Below the pieces are notes generated by a model, which did no database searches, was not told the origin of the DNA, and was given only the letters and a program-made list of their open reading frames with translations. The translations under genes and the position numbers were made by a program. This document shows positions 1 through 5,367 of a stretch of DNA of 5,367 bases, one piece after another. Each line of letters opens with the position of its first letter. The first letter of the stretch is position 1. Origin of the DNA: Bacteroidota bacterium (lineage in GTDB: Bacteria > Bacteroidota > Bacteroidia > Bacteroidales > Prolixibacteraceae); the NCBI GenBank assembly GCA_030691295.1, contig JAUYEQ010000460.1, positions 1 to 5,367 on the forward strand. Direction: 5' to 3'.

Positions 1-77
1 TTCAAATGTCTGATAGCAAGTCATATCAGCACTGACCGGAACTATCGAAACAAATCCATTTTCGAGTGCGGCAATGT
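1..77. repeat. Direct repeat copy 1 (77 bp, exact copy of 101-177)
   Basis: Every base of 1-77 matches 101-177, and identity stops at 78 (t) versus 178 (c). The two copies are offset by 100 bp with a 23-bp spacer (78-100). Copy 2 is the coding sequence for surE residues about 221-246. Copy 1 lies just beyond the surE stop codon on the minus strand and is shifted by one base from the surE frame, so it does not extend the protein. The left boundary is the window edge, so the repeat may be longer. It could be a real short tandem duplication (100-bp unit) or an assembly-edge effect. Confidence 0.95.
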
Positions 78-838
78 TAAAATCTCCAGCTTTTCATGCT
101 TTCAAATGTCTGATAGCAAGTCATATCAGCACTGACCGGAACTATCGAAACAAATCCATTTTCGAGTGCGGCAATGTCGGTTTCTTCAACATCCACCTCG
201 AAATTTTTAAAATAACCCGTCATCCAGAAATACTCCCGTTTATGCGGATCTGTTCGCCGGTCGTACTCTTCCACCCATTTTCCTGAAGTTTGCCGGCACA
301 CCTGGATGCCTTTGATTTCACCTTTGGGAATGTTTACATTCAGGCAAACAAACGGTGGAAGTCCATTTTCGGCAACTTGCTGAAATACACGGGCTACATA
401 TATTTTTGCGCGCGAAAAATCTGCTTCGTGATCGTAATCGTTCAATGAAAAACCTATTGATGGAATGCCATGGATACAGCCTTCCAAAGCGCCGCCCATC
501 GTTCCTGAATAAACAACACTAATGGATGAATTTGATCCGTGATTGATTCCGGAAACTACAAAATCGGGATTCCGGTCGAGTAACTGATTAAAAGCAAGCT
601 TAACACAATCGACCGGCGTGCCGGTGCATTTGTAAACCTGAAATCCTTCTTCGTCAACCGTTTTTGTCACACGAATCGGATGATCAACCGTGATTGCATT
701 CGACATTCCCGACCGGTGACTATCCGGTGCAACCACCACCACATCGCCAAAAAGGCGCATTACTTCGGTAAGTTCTGTAATACCTTTTGCAGTTACCCCA
801 TCGTCGTTGGTAATTAAAATTAAAGGACGTTCGCTCAT
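77..838 (-). CDS. surE: 5'/3'-nucleotidase SurE
   Basis: SurE is a metal-dependent cytoplasmic phosphatase that removes phosphate from nucleoside 5'- and 3'-monophosphates and is linked to stationary-phase survival. The 253-residue product is normal length and complete. Visible motifs: NDDG at 11-14 (metal-binding Asp12 and Asp13), R42-S43-G-M-S after the APDSHRSG stretch, TGTP at 72-75, and SGINHGSN at 96-103 whose Asn99 is expected to complete the metal site. A longer frame opens at 865, but family proteins begin right at MSERPLILITNDDG, and a TAnnTTTG promoter box at 863-870 would overlap the longer start, so 838 is preferred. The gene is divergent from the VOC gene, with a 150-bp gap. Its 3' end is involved in the 77-bp repeat, which leaves the protein intact. 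What lies downstream is outside the window. Confidence 0.95.
   Translation of the reverse strand: MSERPLILITNDDGVTAKGITELTEVMRLFGDVVVVAPDSHRSGMSNAITVDHPIRVTKTVDEEGFQVYKCTGTPVDCVKLAFNQLLDRNPDFVVSGINHGSNSSISVVYSGTMGGALEGCIHGIPSIGFSLNDYDHEADFSRAKIYVARVFQQVAENGLPPFVCLNVNIPKGEIKGIQVCRQTSGKWVEEYDRRTDPHKREYFWMTGYFKNFEVDVEETDIAALENGFVSIVPVSADMTCYQTFESMKSWRF
101..177. repeat. Direct repeat copy 2 (77 bp, inside the 3' end of surE)
   Basis: This is the in-gene copy of the exact 77-bp repeat at 1-77. On the minus strand it reads in frame as the penultimate part of SurE, ending in the residues MTCYQTFE. The spacer 78-100 then encodes the final SMKSWRF and the stop. Because the reading frame and a plausible SurE C-terminus are intact here, this copy is taken as the ancestral one. 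Confidence 0.95.
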
Positions 839-862
839 AGCTTGCTTTTTTTTGAATGCCCA

Positions 863-870
863 CAAAGATA
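863..870 (-). promoter_or_regulatory. Bacteroidota-type -7 box for surE
   Basis: On the minus strand this reads TATCTTTG, a full match to the Bacteroidota sigma factor -7 consensus TAnnTTTG. It lies about 25 nt upstream of the ATG at 838, which predicts a short leader that is A-rich (run of A at 847-854 on that strand) with no Shine-Dalgarno sequence. No good TTTG -33 box is visible at the usual spacing, so the call rests on the -7 match and its position. Confidence 0.55.
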
Positions 871-988
871 AATGAATGTACCTGAAAAAATCGTCCGCAT
901 GAATATTTTATATAAAAATACCATGAGTTTAACCCGAACCAAACCCTGTCAACTTCGTAATTGTTATTAGGTTCACACTTAAAAAATA

Positions 989-1378
989 ATGACCATGGAA
1001 AAGATGACAAATTCAATCAATTGGTTTGAAATTCCTGTACTGAATTTCGACCGCGCAAAGGAATTTTATTCCCGCATTTACGACTACGAAATGACCGAAA
1101 TGATGATGGGTTCGCTAAGAATGGGATTTTTGCCAATGGATGCTGATTCTCAGGGTGTCGGTGGGGCAATTGTTCAAGGCGATGGATTTGTACCAACCGC
1201 ACTCGGAACAAAAGTTTACCTGAACGGCGGTAACGATTTGCTGACTGTTTTAAACCGTGTAATTGCTGCTGGTGGAGAAATCATTACCCCAAAAACCCTG
1301 ATCACCGAAGAAATTGGCTATTACGCTGTTTTTGAGGACACCGAAGGAAACCACATTTCGCTGCATTCGATGGGATAA
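989..1378 (+). CDS. VOC family (glyoxalase/bleomycin-resistance-like) protein
   Basis: A small cytoplasmic protein of 129 residues with the vicinal-oxygen-chelate fold. The first beta-alpha-beta-beta-beta module starts at INWFEIPVLNFDRAKEFY (residues 10-27) and runs to about 66. The second runs from GTKVYLNG (73-80) to the typical closing pattern FEDTEGNHISLHS (115-127). The WFEIPV..F.RA..FY opening is typical of uncharacterised glyoxalase-like proteins in bacteria. The position that holds a metal-binding His in true glyoxalase I is Glu14 here, so I do not infer lactoylglutathione lyase activity, and the substrate is unknown. In-frame ATGs at 995 and 1004 are alternative starts. The gene stands alone, divergent from surE and convergent with the lipoprotein gene. 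Confidence 0.85.
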   Translation: MTMEKMTNSINWFEIPVLNFDRAKEFYSRIYDYEMTEMMMGSLRMGFLPMDADSQGVGGAIVQGDGFVPTALGTKVYLNGGNDLLTVLNRVIAAGGEIITPKTLITEEIGYYAVFEDTEGNHISLHSMG

Positions 1379-1394
1379 AAAGAAATTATATTGC

Positions 1395-1482
1395 GTCCGT
1401 TGGCTAAAGCCAAACGGCAAAGGATAATTGCAAAACTAATAATCAAAGCAATATCCTTTGCCGTTGCATTTATGCAACGGAC
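1395..1482. repeat. Paired inverted REP-like palindromes (BIME/MITE-like), possible bidirectional terminator
   Basis: Two arms, 1395-1431 and 1448-1482, are imperfect reverse complements around a 16-bp A-rich centre. Each arm also holds its own palindrome: 1461-1480 is a perfect 9-bp stem (CCGTTGCAT / ATGCAACGG) with a 2-nt loop, and 1397-1417 is an equivalent stem (CCGTTGGC / GCCAAACGG) with a one-base bulge. Between the palindromes and the centre, GGCAAAGGATA (1416-1426) matches TATCCTTTGCC (1452-1462) exactly in inverted orientation. The element fills the gap between two convergent genes, so its transcript could fold into one long hairpin in either direction. The architecture is that of REP pairs mobilised by RAYT-type (IS200-like) transposases. 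No transposase gene is present, and genome-wide copy number cannot be seen here. Confidence 0.8.
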
Positions 1483-1485
1483 TTG

Positions 1486-2304
1486 TTAATTTTTCAGATC
1501 AACCATAAACTCATCGCCATCCTTCCATTTTCTCGAAATCTGAGTGTATTCGCCAGGTCGTGCAACATATTTCACATTGCCATGGGTAACCGTTGGATTT
1601 ACCGCCCACGAAGGAATCCGGATAAAAACATCCATGAAACGTTTGTCGCCGCATTTGCTTTTCAAAGTCATTACATCACCTTCAGGATAATCTGTTTCCT
1701 GCATTAGCCTGACATTTCCACCAGTAGTGTGCTGATATTCCATCGACGACGGGCCAATGATGTTGATGAAAATTTTATCGTCAACATGGGTATAAATAAC
1801 TGATTTTAAGAGCCGCTCAGAAATCAAACTATTTTCCGGTCCATGCAACATTTTTTCTATTGCATCGCCAAACCTTACTTCGCCTGAAAGTTTGACCAAA
1901 GCGACATTCAATTCTGCCCATTTGGAAATCGCTTCAGGAAAAACTTTGTTAGTTGCTGAATTAGCCTGCCCATTTCCGGTGATTTCAACATTGAATTCAT
2001 TCCACCTATTTGAAAGTACTGTCCATAGGCTGTCGGAACCCGATTTGCGGATTTTTTCAGCCATCGAAAGCATTTCTTCAATTTGATTGAGTGTATTATA
2101 TTGTTCCTTCGTATAAATTTGCCGGACAGAATCTTCTGCCAAAGAATCCAAAACAGTGGTGGTTTGATCCGGTTGAAAATCAACGTGAATTATACTTTCA
2201 TGAAAAGATTCAGAATTGATTACAGAAAGTCTGTTTGGATCATTTTTGCAGGAAGAAAAAATTACAGTCAATGCGACGGCAAAAAATAGTAGTTTAAGCT
2301 TCAT
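1486..2304 (-). CDS. Lipoprotein with a shortened GH127/DUF1680-like region
   Basis: A 272-residue protein with a lipoprotein signal: charged MKLK, hydrophobic LLFFAVALTVIF, then SSC with Cys19 as lipidation site. A longer frame opens at 2349, but the start at 2304 puts the signal peptide at the N-terminus. Residues 20-90 are unrecognised and partly helical. From about 91 to the end I see the pattern of beta-L-arabinofuranosidase (GH127/DUF1680) C-terminal halves: an ITG-G-like turn (108-112), a PEAISKWAELN...LSGEVRFGDAIEKML helix pair (123-153, where family members show W..LN..LTG...YAD.IE..LYN), IFINIIGPSS (178-187), VRLMQETDYPEGD (198-210), IRIPSWA (228-234) and PGEYTQISRKWKDGDE (250-265). 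The Cys-rich segment between barrel and beta-sandwich, which holds the catalytic Cys and metal-binding cysteines in this family, is missing, as is most of the alpha barrel. Activity is therefore doubtful. It is probably periplasmic or outer-membrane anchored. Family assignment is from motif memory only. Confidence 0.65.
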   Translation of the reverse strand: MKLKLLFFAVALTVIFSSCKNDPNRLSVINSESFHESIIHVDFQPDQTTTVLDSLAEDSVRQIYTKEQYNTLNQIEEMLSMAEKIRKSGSDSLWTVLSNRWNEFNVEITGNGQANSATNKVFPEAISKWAELNVALVKLSGEVRFGDAIEKMLHGPENSLISERLLKSVIYTHVDDKIFINIIGPSSMEYQHTTGGNVRLMQETDYPEGDVMTLKSKCGDKRFMDVFIRIPSWAVNPTVTHGNVKYVARPGEYTQISRKWKDGDEFMVDLKN

Positions 2305-2370
2305 TATATATTTTTTAATCTGTAACATTTTAGTTGTTATCAGGTTCAATGTTTAAAATAATATTATTTC

Positions 2371-3786
2371 ATGCCCAGTAAAAAAGCGTTGTCCATTCGG
2401 TTTAAGTCATTGTGGACCGACATCAAAGAATCTATCGCAGGAAGTGACCGCGATTTCACCAGCGACAGCATTGGAAAAGCGTTGCTCATTCTTTCCATTC
2501 CGATGGTTTTGGAGATGATTATGGAATCGATATTTGCTGTGGTCGATATCTTTTTTGTATCCCAACTTGGGGCAGATGCGGTTGCCACAGTGGGAATTAC
2601 AGAATCATCAATGACCATTGTTTATGCCATCGGCATGGGATTGAGTACGGCAACGACCGCACTGGTTGCCCGCCGGATTGGCGAGAAAAAATCAGAAAAA
2701 GCCGGAATGGCTGCTTTTCAGGCAATTGTTGCCGGTTTTTCAGTTTCGCTGCTCATCACGGTTCCGGGTATCATTTACGCAAAAGAATTTTTGTTACTGA
2801 TGGGCGCTTCCGAAGAAATGGCAGAAGCCGGATATTTGTATCCTGCCATCATGTTCGGCGGAAATTCAGTCATCATGTTGCTGTTCATCATCAATGCAGT
2901 CTTCCGTAGTTCGGGCGACGCAGCTGTGTCGATGCGTGTTTTGCTGATGGCCAACCTATTCAACATCGTACTCGATCCGCTGCTTATTTTTGGTATCGGT
3001 CCTTTTCCTGAATTGGGACTGATGGGTGCTGCAATTGCCACCACCATTGGCCGTGGACTGGCAGTCTGCTATCAATTCTATTTACTATTTAAAGGACACA
3101 AGCGAATCAGGCTTGAACTGCACCATGTGAGAATAAAACTTAAAGTGATGTTTAAGTTGTTCAGGTTGTCAGCAGGAGGAATTTTGCAATACATCATCGC
3201 AACCTCAAGCTGGATTGCCCTTTTCAGGATTATTTCTGAATTGGGCGCAGAAGTTCTGGCAGGATACACTATCGCCATCCGCGTGGTGGTTTTTGCCTTG
3301 CTGCCCTCGTGGGGATTGAGCAACGCCGCATCGACATTGGTTGGACAAAACCTTGGCGCCAAACAACCCGACAGGGCTGAACGAACAGTTTGGATTACCG
3401 CCTTTACAAATATGGTATTGCTCGGATCAATCGGTTTGATCTTTGCCATTTTTCCTGAACCATTTATCCGGATTTTCATTGACGATCCGGCAGTAGTTGA
3501 AAGTGGAGCAAAGAGCCTGCAAATTATCAGTTACGGCTTTGTGTTTTATGCATTTGGGATGGTGCTGGTTCAGGGATTTAATGGCAGCGGTGATACCGTC
3601 ACCCCAACAAAAATTAACCTTTTCTGCTTTTGGCTTTTCGAAATACCACTGGCCTACCTGCTTGCCATTGTACTGGATATGAATATCGAAGGAATTTGCA
3701 TTGCCATCGTTGCCGCCGAATCGGCCCTCACACTGACGGCCTGGTATTTTTTCAGGAAAGGAAAATGGAAGCTGACGAAGATTTAA
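2371..3786 (+). CDS. MATE family efflux transporter
   Basis: A 471-residue inner-membrane antiporter of the multidrug and toxic compound extrusion family, which exports cationic drugs or other small molecules using a Na+ or H+ gradient. After a cytoplasmic tail of about 33 residues come 12 predicted membrane helices in two six-helix halves. Recognisable segments include ILSIPMVLEMIMESIFAVVD (40-59) in helix 1, the ATTALVARRIGEKK loop (94-107), FRSSGDA (178-184), LDPLLIFG followed by GLMGAAIAT (201-224), the second-half VGQNLGAKQPDRAE (324-337), and NGSGDTVTPTKIN (404-416). The length is normal and the gene intact. The substrate cannot be told from sequence. It is divergent from the lipoprotein gene (66-bp gap), and yccF follows in the same direction, so these two may share a transcript. 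Confidence 0.93.
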   Translation: MPSKKALSIRFKSLWTDIKESIAGSDRDFTSDSIGKALLILSIPMVLEMIMESIFAVVDIFFVSQLGADAVATVGITESSMTIVYAIGMGLSTATTALVARRIGEKKSEKAGMAAFQAIVAGFSVSLLITVPGIIYAKEFLLLMGASEEMAEAGYLYPAIMFGGNSVIMLLFIINAVFRSSGDAAVSMRVLLMANLFNIVLDPLLIFGIGPFPELGLMGAAIATTIGRGLAVCYQFYLLFKGHKRIRLELHHVRIKLKVMFKLFRLSAGGILQYIIATSSWIALFRIISELGAEVLAGYTIAIRVVVFALLPSWGLSNAASTLVGQNLGAKQPDRAERTVWITAFTNMVLLGSIGLIFAIFPEPFIRIFIDDPAVVESGAKSLQIISYGFVFYAFGMVLVQGFNGSGDTVTPTKINLFCFWLFEIPLAYLLAIVLDMNIEGICIAIVAAESALTLTAWYFFRKGKWKLTKI

Positions 3787-3849
3787 AATTAAAGAAACAG
3801 ATTGATTCAAAAGATGTACTTTTAAAACCGAAATTTAAAACAACACAAC

Positions 3850-4224
3850 ATGGGCACACTTGGAAATTTGATCTGGTTTATCTTTGGAGGGTTTCTGGTT
3901 TTTCTGGAATACATGGTTGCGGGCTTTTTGCTGTGCATCACCATCATCGGGATTCCATTTGGAATTCAGGCGTTTAAGTTGGCATTTTTGGCGCTTTGGC
4001 CATTTGGAAAAACCATTGGGTTAAGTCCGGGTTCGCCGGGATGTCTTTCCACCATCATGAATATAATCTGGTTACTTATTGGCGGAATCTGGATTGCCCT
4101 GACTCATTTAATTTTTGGGTTGTTGCTTGGTATCACCATTATTGGCATTCCCTGGGCAAAACAACATTTTAAATTGGTATCGCTCGCGCTGACACCGTTT
4201 GGAAGAGAGATTCGGGATAAATAG
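3850..4224 (+). CDS. yccF: YccF domain-containing inner-membrane protein
   Basis: A 124-residue hydrophobic protein made of two tandem YccF (DUF307) units. Unit 1 (about residues 6-56) and unit 2 (about 71-121) share N-IW---GG, then ITIIGIP (30-36 and 95-101), then a Q--KL-x-LxPFG segment (PFG at 51-53 and 116-118), at a constant offset of 65 residues. Each unit has two hydrophobic stretches, giving about four membrane segments. The family is widespread and its biochemical role is not established. It begins 63 bp after the MATE gene, with an A-rich leader and no clear promoter, so co-transcription is possible. It ends 2 bp from the convergent cysH stop. Confidence 0.92.
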   Translation: MGTLGNLIWFIFGGFLVFLEYMVAGFLLCITIIGIPFGIQAFKLAFLALWPFGKTIGLSPGSPGCLSTIMNIIWLLIGGIWIALTHLIFGLLLGITIIGIPWAKQHFKLVSLALTPFGREIRDK

Positions 4225-4229
4225 ATCTA
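4222..4229. other. 8-bp palindrome carrying both convergent stop codons
   Basis: TAGATCTA is self-complementary: its first three bases are the yccF stop (TAG, plus strand) and its last three are the cysH stop (TAG, minus strand). The two genes therefore end 2 bp apart, and no stem-loop terminator lies between them, so each transcript must run into the opposite gene before ending. Confidence 0.85.
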
Positions 4230-4940
4230 CTCCTGATGTGTATGCAGCCCGCATTCCTTCTTCGAATTGTTCTCCCACCACCAGCGTCCGGCACGGAAAT
4301 CTTCGCCAGGCTGAATAGCACGTGTGCAGGGAGCGCAACCGATACTCACAAAACCACGATCGTGCAAAACATTGTATGGAACATTGTTTTTCTTCACATA
4401 TTCCTGGCAATCTTCGAGCGACCAATGTAAAAGCGGATTGCATTTTATCAGCTTAAATCCGGCATCCCAAACGAAAAAGTCGAGATCGTGTCGATTATCC
4501 GATTGTGATGCACGTAGACCGGTAATCCAGCATTCCATTCCTTCCAAAGCACGTCCAAGTGGTTCAACTTTGCGGATGTTGCAGCATTCCTTGCGGTTTT
4601 CAACCGACAAATAAAAGCTCAGCGGTCCTTTTTCTGTCACCATATTCTCTACCGATTCGTGCTTCGGAAAATAGGCATGAATCTGTTTTCCGTATTTTTC
4701 TATTGTCCGGTTAAGTACTTTGTAGGTTTCTTCAAACAGGCGCCCGGTATCAAGGGTCACCACTTTAATATCCAGATTATTGCTGAAAATCATGTCGGTT
4801 ATTACCTGATCTTCAATCCCCAGACTGGTCGTAAATACTGCTTTCCCCGGAAATTGTTTTGCCACATTTTTCAGCATTTCTACCAAATTTGCAGCATCGG
4901 CCTGTCTGTTCAAATCCGAAACTAAATTCTGATCAACCAT
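4227..4940 (-). CDS. cysH: Assimilatory adenylyl-sulfate (APS) reductase, CysH family
   Basis: A cytoplasmic enzyme that reduces activated sulfate (adenosine 5'-phosphosulfate) to sulfite, with thioredoxin as electron donor, in cysteine biosynthesis. The 237-residue protein shows the ATP-pyrophosphatase-like fold motif TTSLGIEDQ (37-45), LDTGR (63-67), RKECCNIRKVEPLGRAL (116-132), ITGLRASQS (139-147) and the C-terminal GCAPCTRAI..GED.RAGRWWWE...KECGLH (201-232). The CC pair at 119-120 plus C202-x-x-C205 are the four ligands of the [4Fe-4S] cluster that marks APS rather than PAPS reductases. Cys230 in ECGLH is the catalytic cysteine. The frame opens earlier (5042), but homologues start near here, and residues upstream of Met at 4940 look like translated intergenic DNA. 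No sulfate adenylyltransferase or sulfite reductase genes lie next to it in this window. Confidence 0.93.
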   Translation of the reverse strand: MVDQNLVSDLNRQADAANLVEMLKNVAKQFPGKAVFTTSLGIEDQVITDMIFSNNLDIKVVTLDTGRLFEETYKVLNRTIEKYGKQIHAYFPKHESVENMVTEKGPLSFYLSVENRKECCNIRKVEPLGRALEGMECWITGLRASQSDNRHDLDFFVWDAGFKLIKCNPLLHWSLEDCQEYVKKNNVPYNVLHDRGFVSIGCAPCTRAIQPGEDFRAGRWWWENNSKKECGLHTHQE

Positions 4941-4945
4941 CGTTA

Positions 4946-4977
4946 TTTGTTTTATATGCACAATCACTTTATCTTGC
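4946..4977 (+). promoter_or_regulatory. Possible promoter for the methyltransferase gene
   Basis: TTTG (4946-4949), a 20-nt spacer, then TATCTTGC (4970-4977) resembles the Bacteroidota -33 TTTG / -7 TAnnTTTG pair with two mismatches in the -7 box. Transcription would start near 4983, which fits a methyltransferase translation start between about 5000 and 5030. A weak counterpart for cysH lies on the opposite strand (TTTG at 4988-4991, TGATTGTG at 4959-4966), so divergent promoters may overlap here. Confidence 0.35.
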
Positions 4978-5008
4978 CGGCAAATATCAAAAGAAAACTC
5001 AAAATACC

Positions 5009-5367
5009 ATCGAAAAGACATCAGAAATATTACCAGCGGCATTTTTAGATCGAATCAAAAGTCAGTTTCCGACTGATTTCGACCGCTTTGTACAATCGCT
5101 CGATCAGGTTCCATCCATCAGTTTGCGAACCAATCCACGTAAATTCAGTTCGCCTGCTTCTGCGAAAAAAATCTCATGGTGCGAAACCGGTATTTTCCTG
5201 AACGAACGCCCATCGTTTACTCTTGATCCCATTTTTCATTCCGGAGCCTACTACGTACAGGAAGCCAGTTCGATGTTTATGGAGCAGGCTTTCAGGCAAA
5301 TTGAAACCAGCGACAACCGGATTGTATTGGATTTGTGCGCTGCTCCCGGCGGAAAATCTACCCATTT
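5009..5367 (+). CDS. rRNA cytosine-C5 methyltransferase, RsmF/NOL1-NOP2-Sun family (5' part)
   Basis: Frame 2 is open from upstream of 4940 to the window edge and encodes the start of an RNA m5C methyltransferase that uses S-adenosylmethionine. From a codon at 5009, residues ILPAAFLDRIKSQFP (7-21) resemble the family N-terminus (LP..F..R), followed by SISLRTNPRK (36-45), the HSGAYYVQEASSM block (78-90) and motif I of the SAM-binding site, LDLCAAPGGKSTH (107-119). The rest, including the catalytic cysteines, is beyond the window. No ATG, GTG or TTG lies in frame between about 4892 and the conserved N-terminus; the first in-frame ATG is at 5273, inside the conserved YYVQEASSM block. The start at 5009 (ATC) is a placeholder that gives a sensible MEKTSEILPAAF-like beginning; ATA at 5027 is another choice. 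It is divergent from cysH. Confidence 0.85.
   Translation, partial: MEKTSEILPAAFLDRIKSQFPTDFDRFVQSLDQVPSISLRTNPRKFSSPASAKKISWCETGIFLNERPSFTLDPIFHSGAYYVQEASSMFMEQAFRQIETSDNRIVLDLCAAPGGKSTH

Noticed and set aside
1..177. Beginning of a CRISPR array or other repeat array
   Set aside because: Only two copies, 77 bp each, one of them coding for SurE; no third copy, and the repeat is not palindromic. It is a duplication or an assembly effect.
839..865. Longer SurE with nine extra N-terminal residues (start at 865)
   Set aside because: The extra residues are not typical of SurE, and the perfect -7 box at 863-870 overlaps that start, so the region is leader rather than coding.
720..1016. Minus-strand open frame of 98 codons across the surE-VOC gap
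   Set aside because: It reads the surE N-terminal region in another frame and crosses the divergent promoter region; the composition is unlike a real protein.
2349..2381. Ten-codon upstream open frame overlapping the MATE start codon
   Set aside because: An ATG at 2349 followed by a stop at 2379 could in principle act as a leader peptide, but nothing supports translation (A/T-rich, no start context, no repeat of regulatory codons); chance is the simpler view.
3078..3479. Minus-strand open frame of 133 codons inside the MATE gene
   Set aside because: It lies wholly antisense to a well-supported transporter gene and shows no recognisable family; similar antisense frames occur at 2775-3047 and 3427-3810.
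3630..3977. Plus-strand open frame of 115 codons bridging the MATE gene and yccF
   Set aside because: It overlaps the end of MATE and the start of yccF in a different frame. Both of those have clear family motifs and this one has none.
2371..4224. MATE plus yccF as a new transport or defence system
   Set aside because: Both are widespread generic families, neither is linked to defence genes here, and simple adjacency with a 63-bp gap is weak evidence for a joint function.

Overview
The window looks like ordinary chromosome from a member of the Bacteroidota, probably a Bacteroidia or Marinilabiliales-like environmental or host-associated lineage. This is inferred from three things: promoter-like motifs of the Bacteroidota type (TAnnTTTG, best seen upstream of surE), A/T-rich leaders without Shine-Dalgarno sequences, and the protein flavour (GH127-like lipoprotein, Bacteroidota-style SurE and APS reductase). 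Species cannot be named from the sequence alone.

Layout from left to right. Positions 1-77 repeat positions 101-177 exactly, so the 3' end of surE is partly duplicated at the window edge. surE (minus strand, 77-838) encodes the survival protein/5'-nucleotidase and is divergent from a small VOC-fold (glyoxalase-like) gene (989-1378, plus). The VOC gene converges on a lipoprotein gene (1486-2304, minus) that carries a shortened GH127/DUF1680-like region. The gap between them is filled by an ~88-bp pair of inverted REP-like palindromes. Divergent from the lipoprotein gene is a full-length MATE-family exporter (2371-3786, plus), followed 63 bp later by a yccF-type membrane protein gene (3850-4224, plus). 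yccF converges, with only 2 bp between stop codons, on a cysH-type assimilatory APS reductase gene (4227-4940, minus). Divergent from cysH is the 5' part of an RsmF/NOL1-NOP2-Sun family rRNA cytosine-C5 methyltransferase gene, which runs off the right edge and has no usable ATG start.

The genes do not form one pathway. They are housekeeping or generic functions (nucleotide phosphatase, sulfate assimilation, rRNA methylation, efflux) in alternating orientation. The only likely co-transcribed pair is MATE-yccF. I found no convincing new multi-gene system, CRISPR array, phage or transposase gene. The most useful leads are the GH127-derived lipoprotein lacking the catalytic cysteines, the paired REP-like element, the 77-bp terminal repeat (possibly an assembly-edge effect), the missing ATG of the methyltransferase, and a ~29-nt similarity shared by two leaders.
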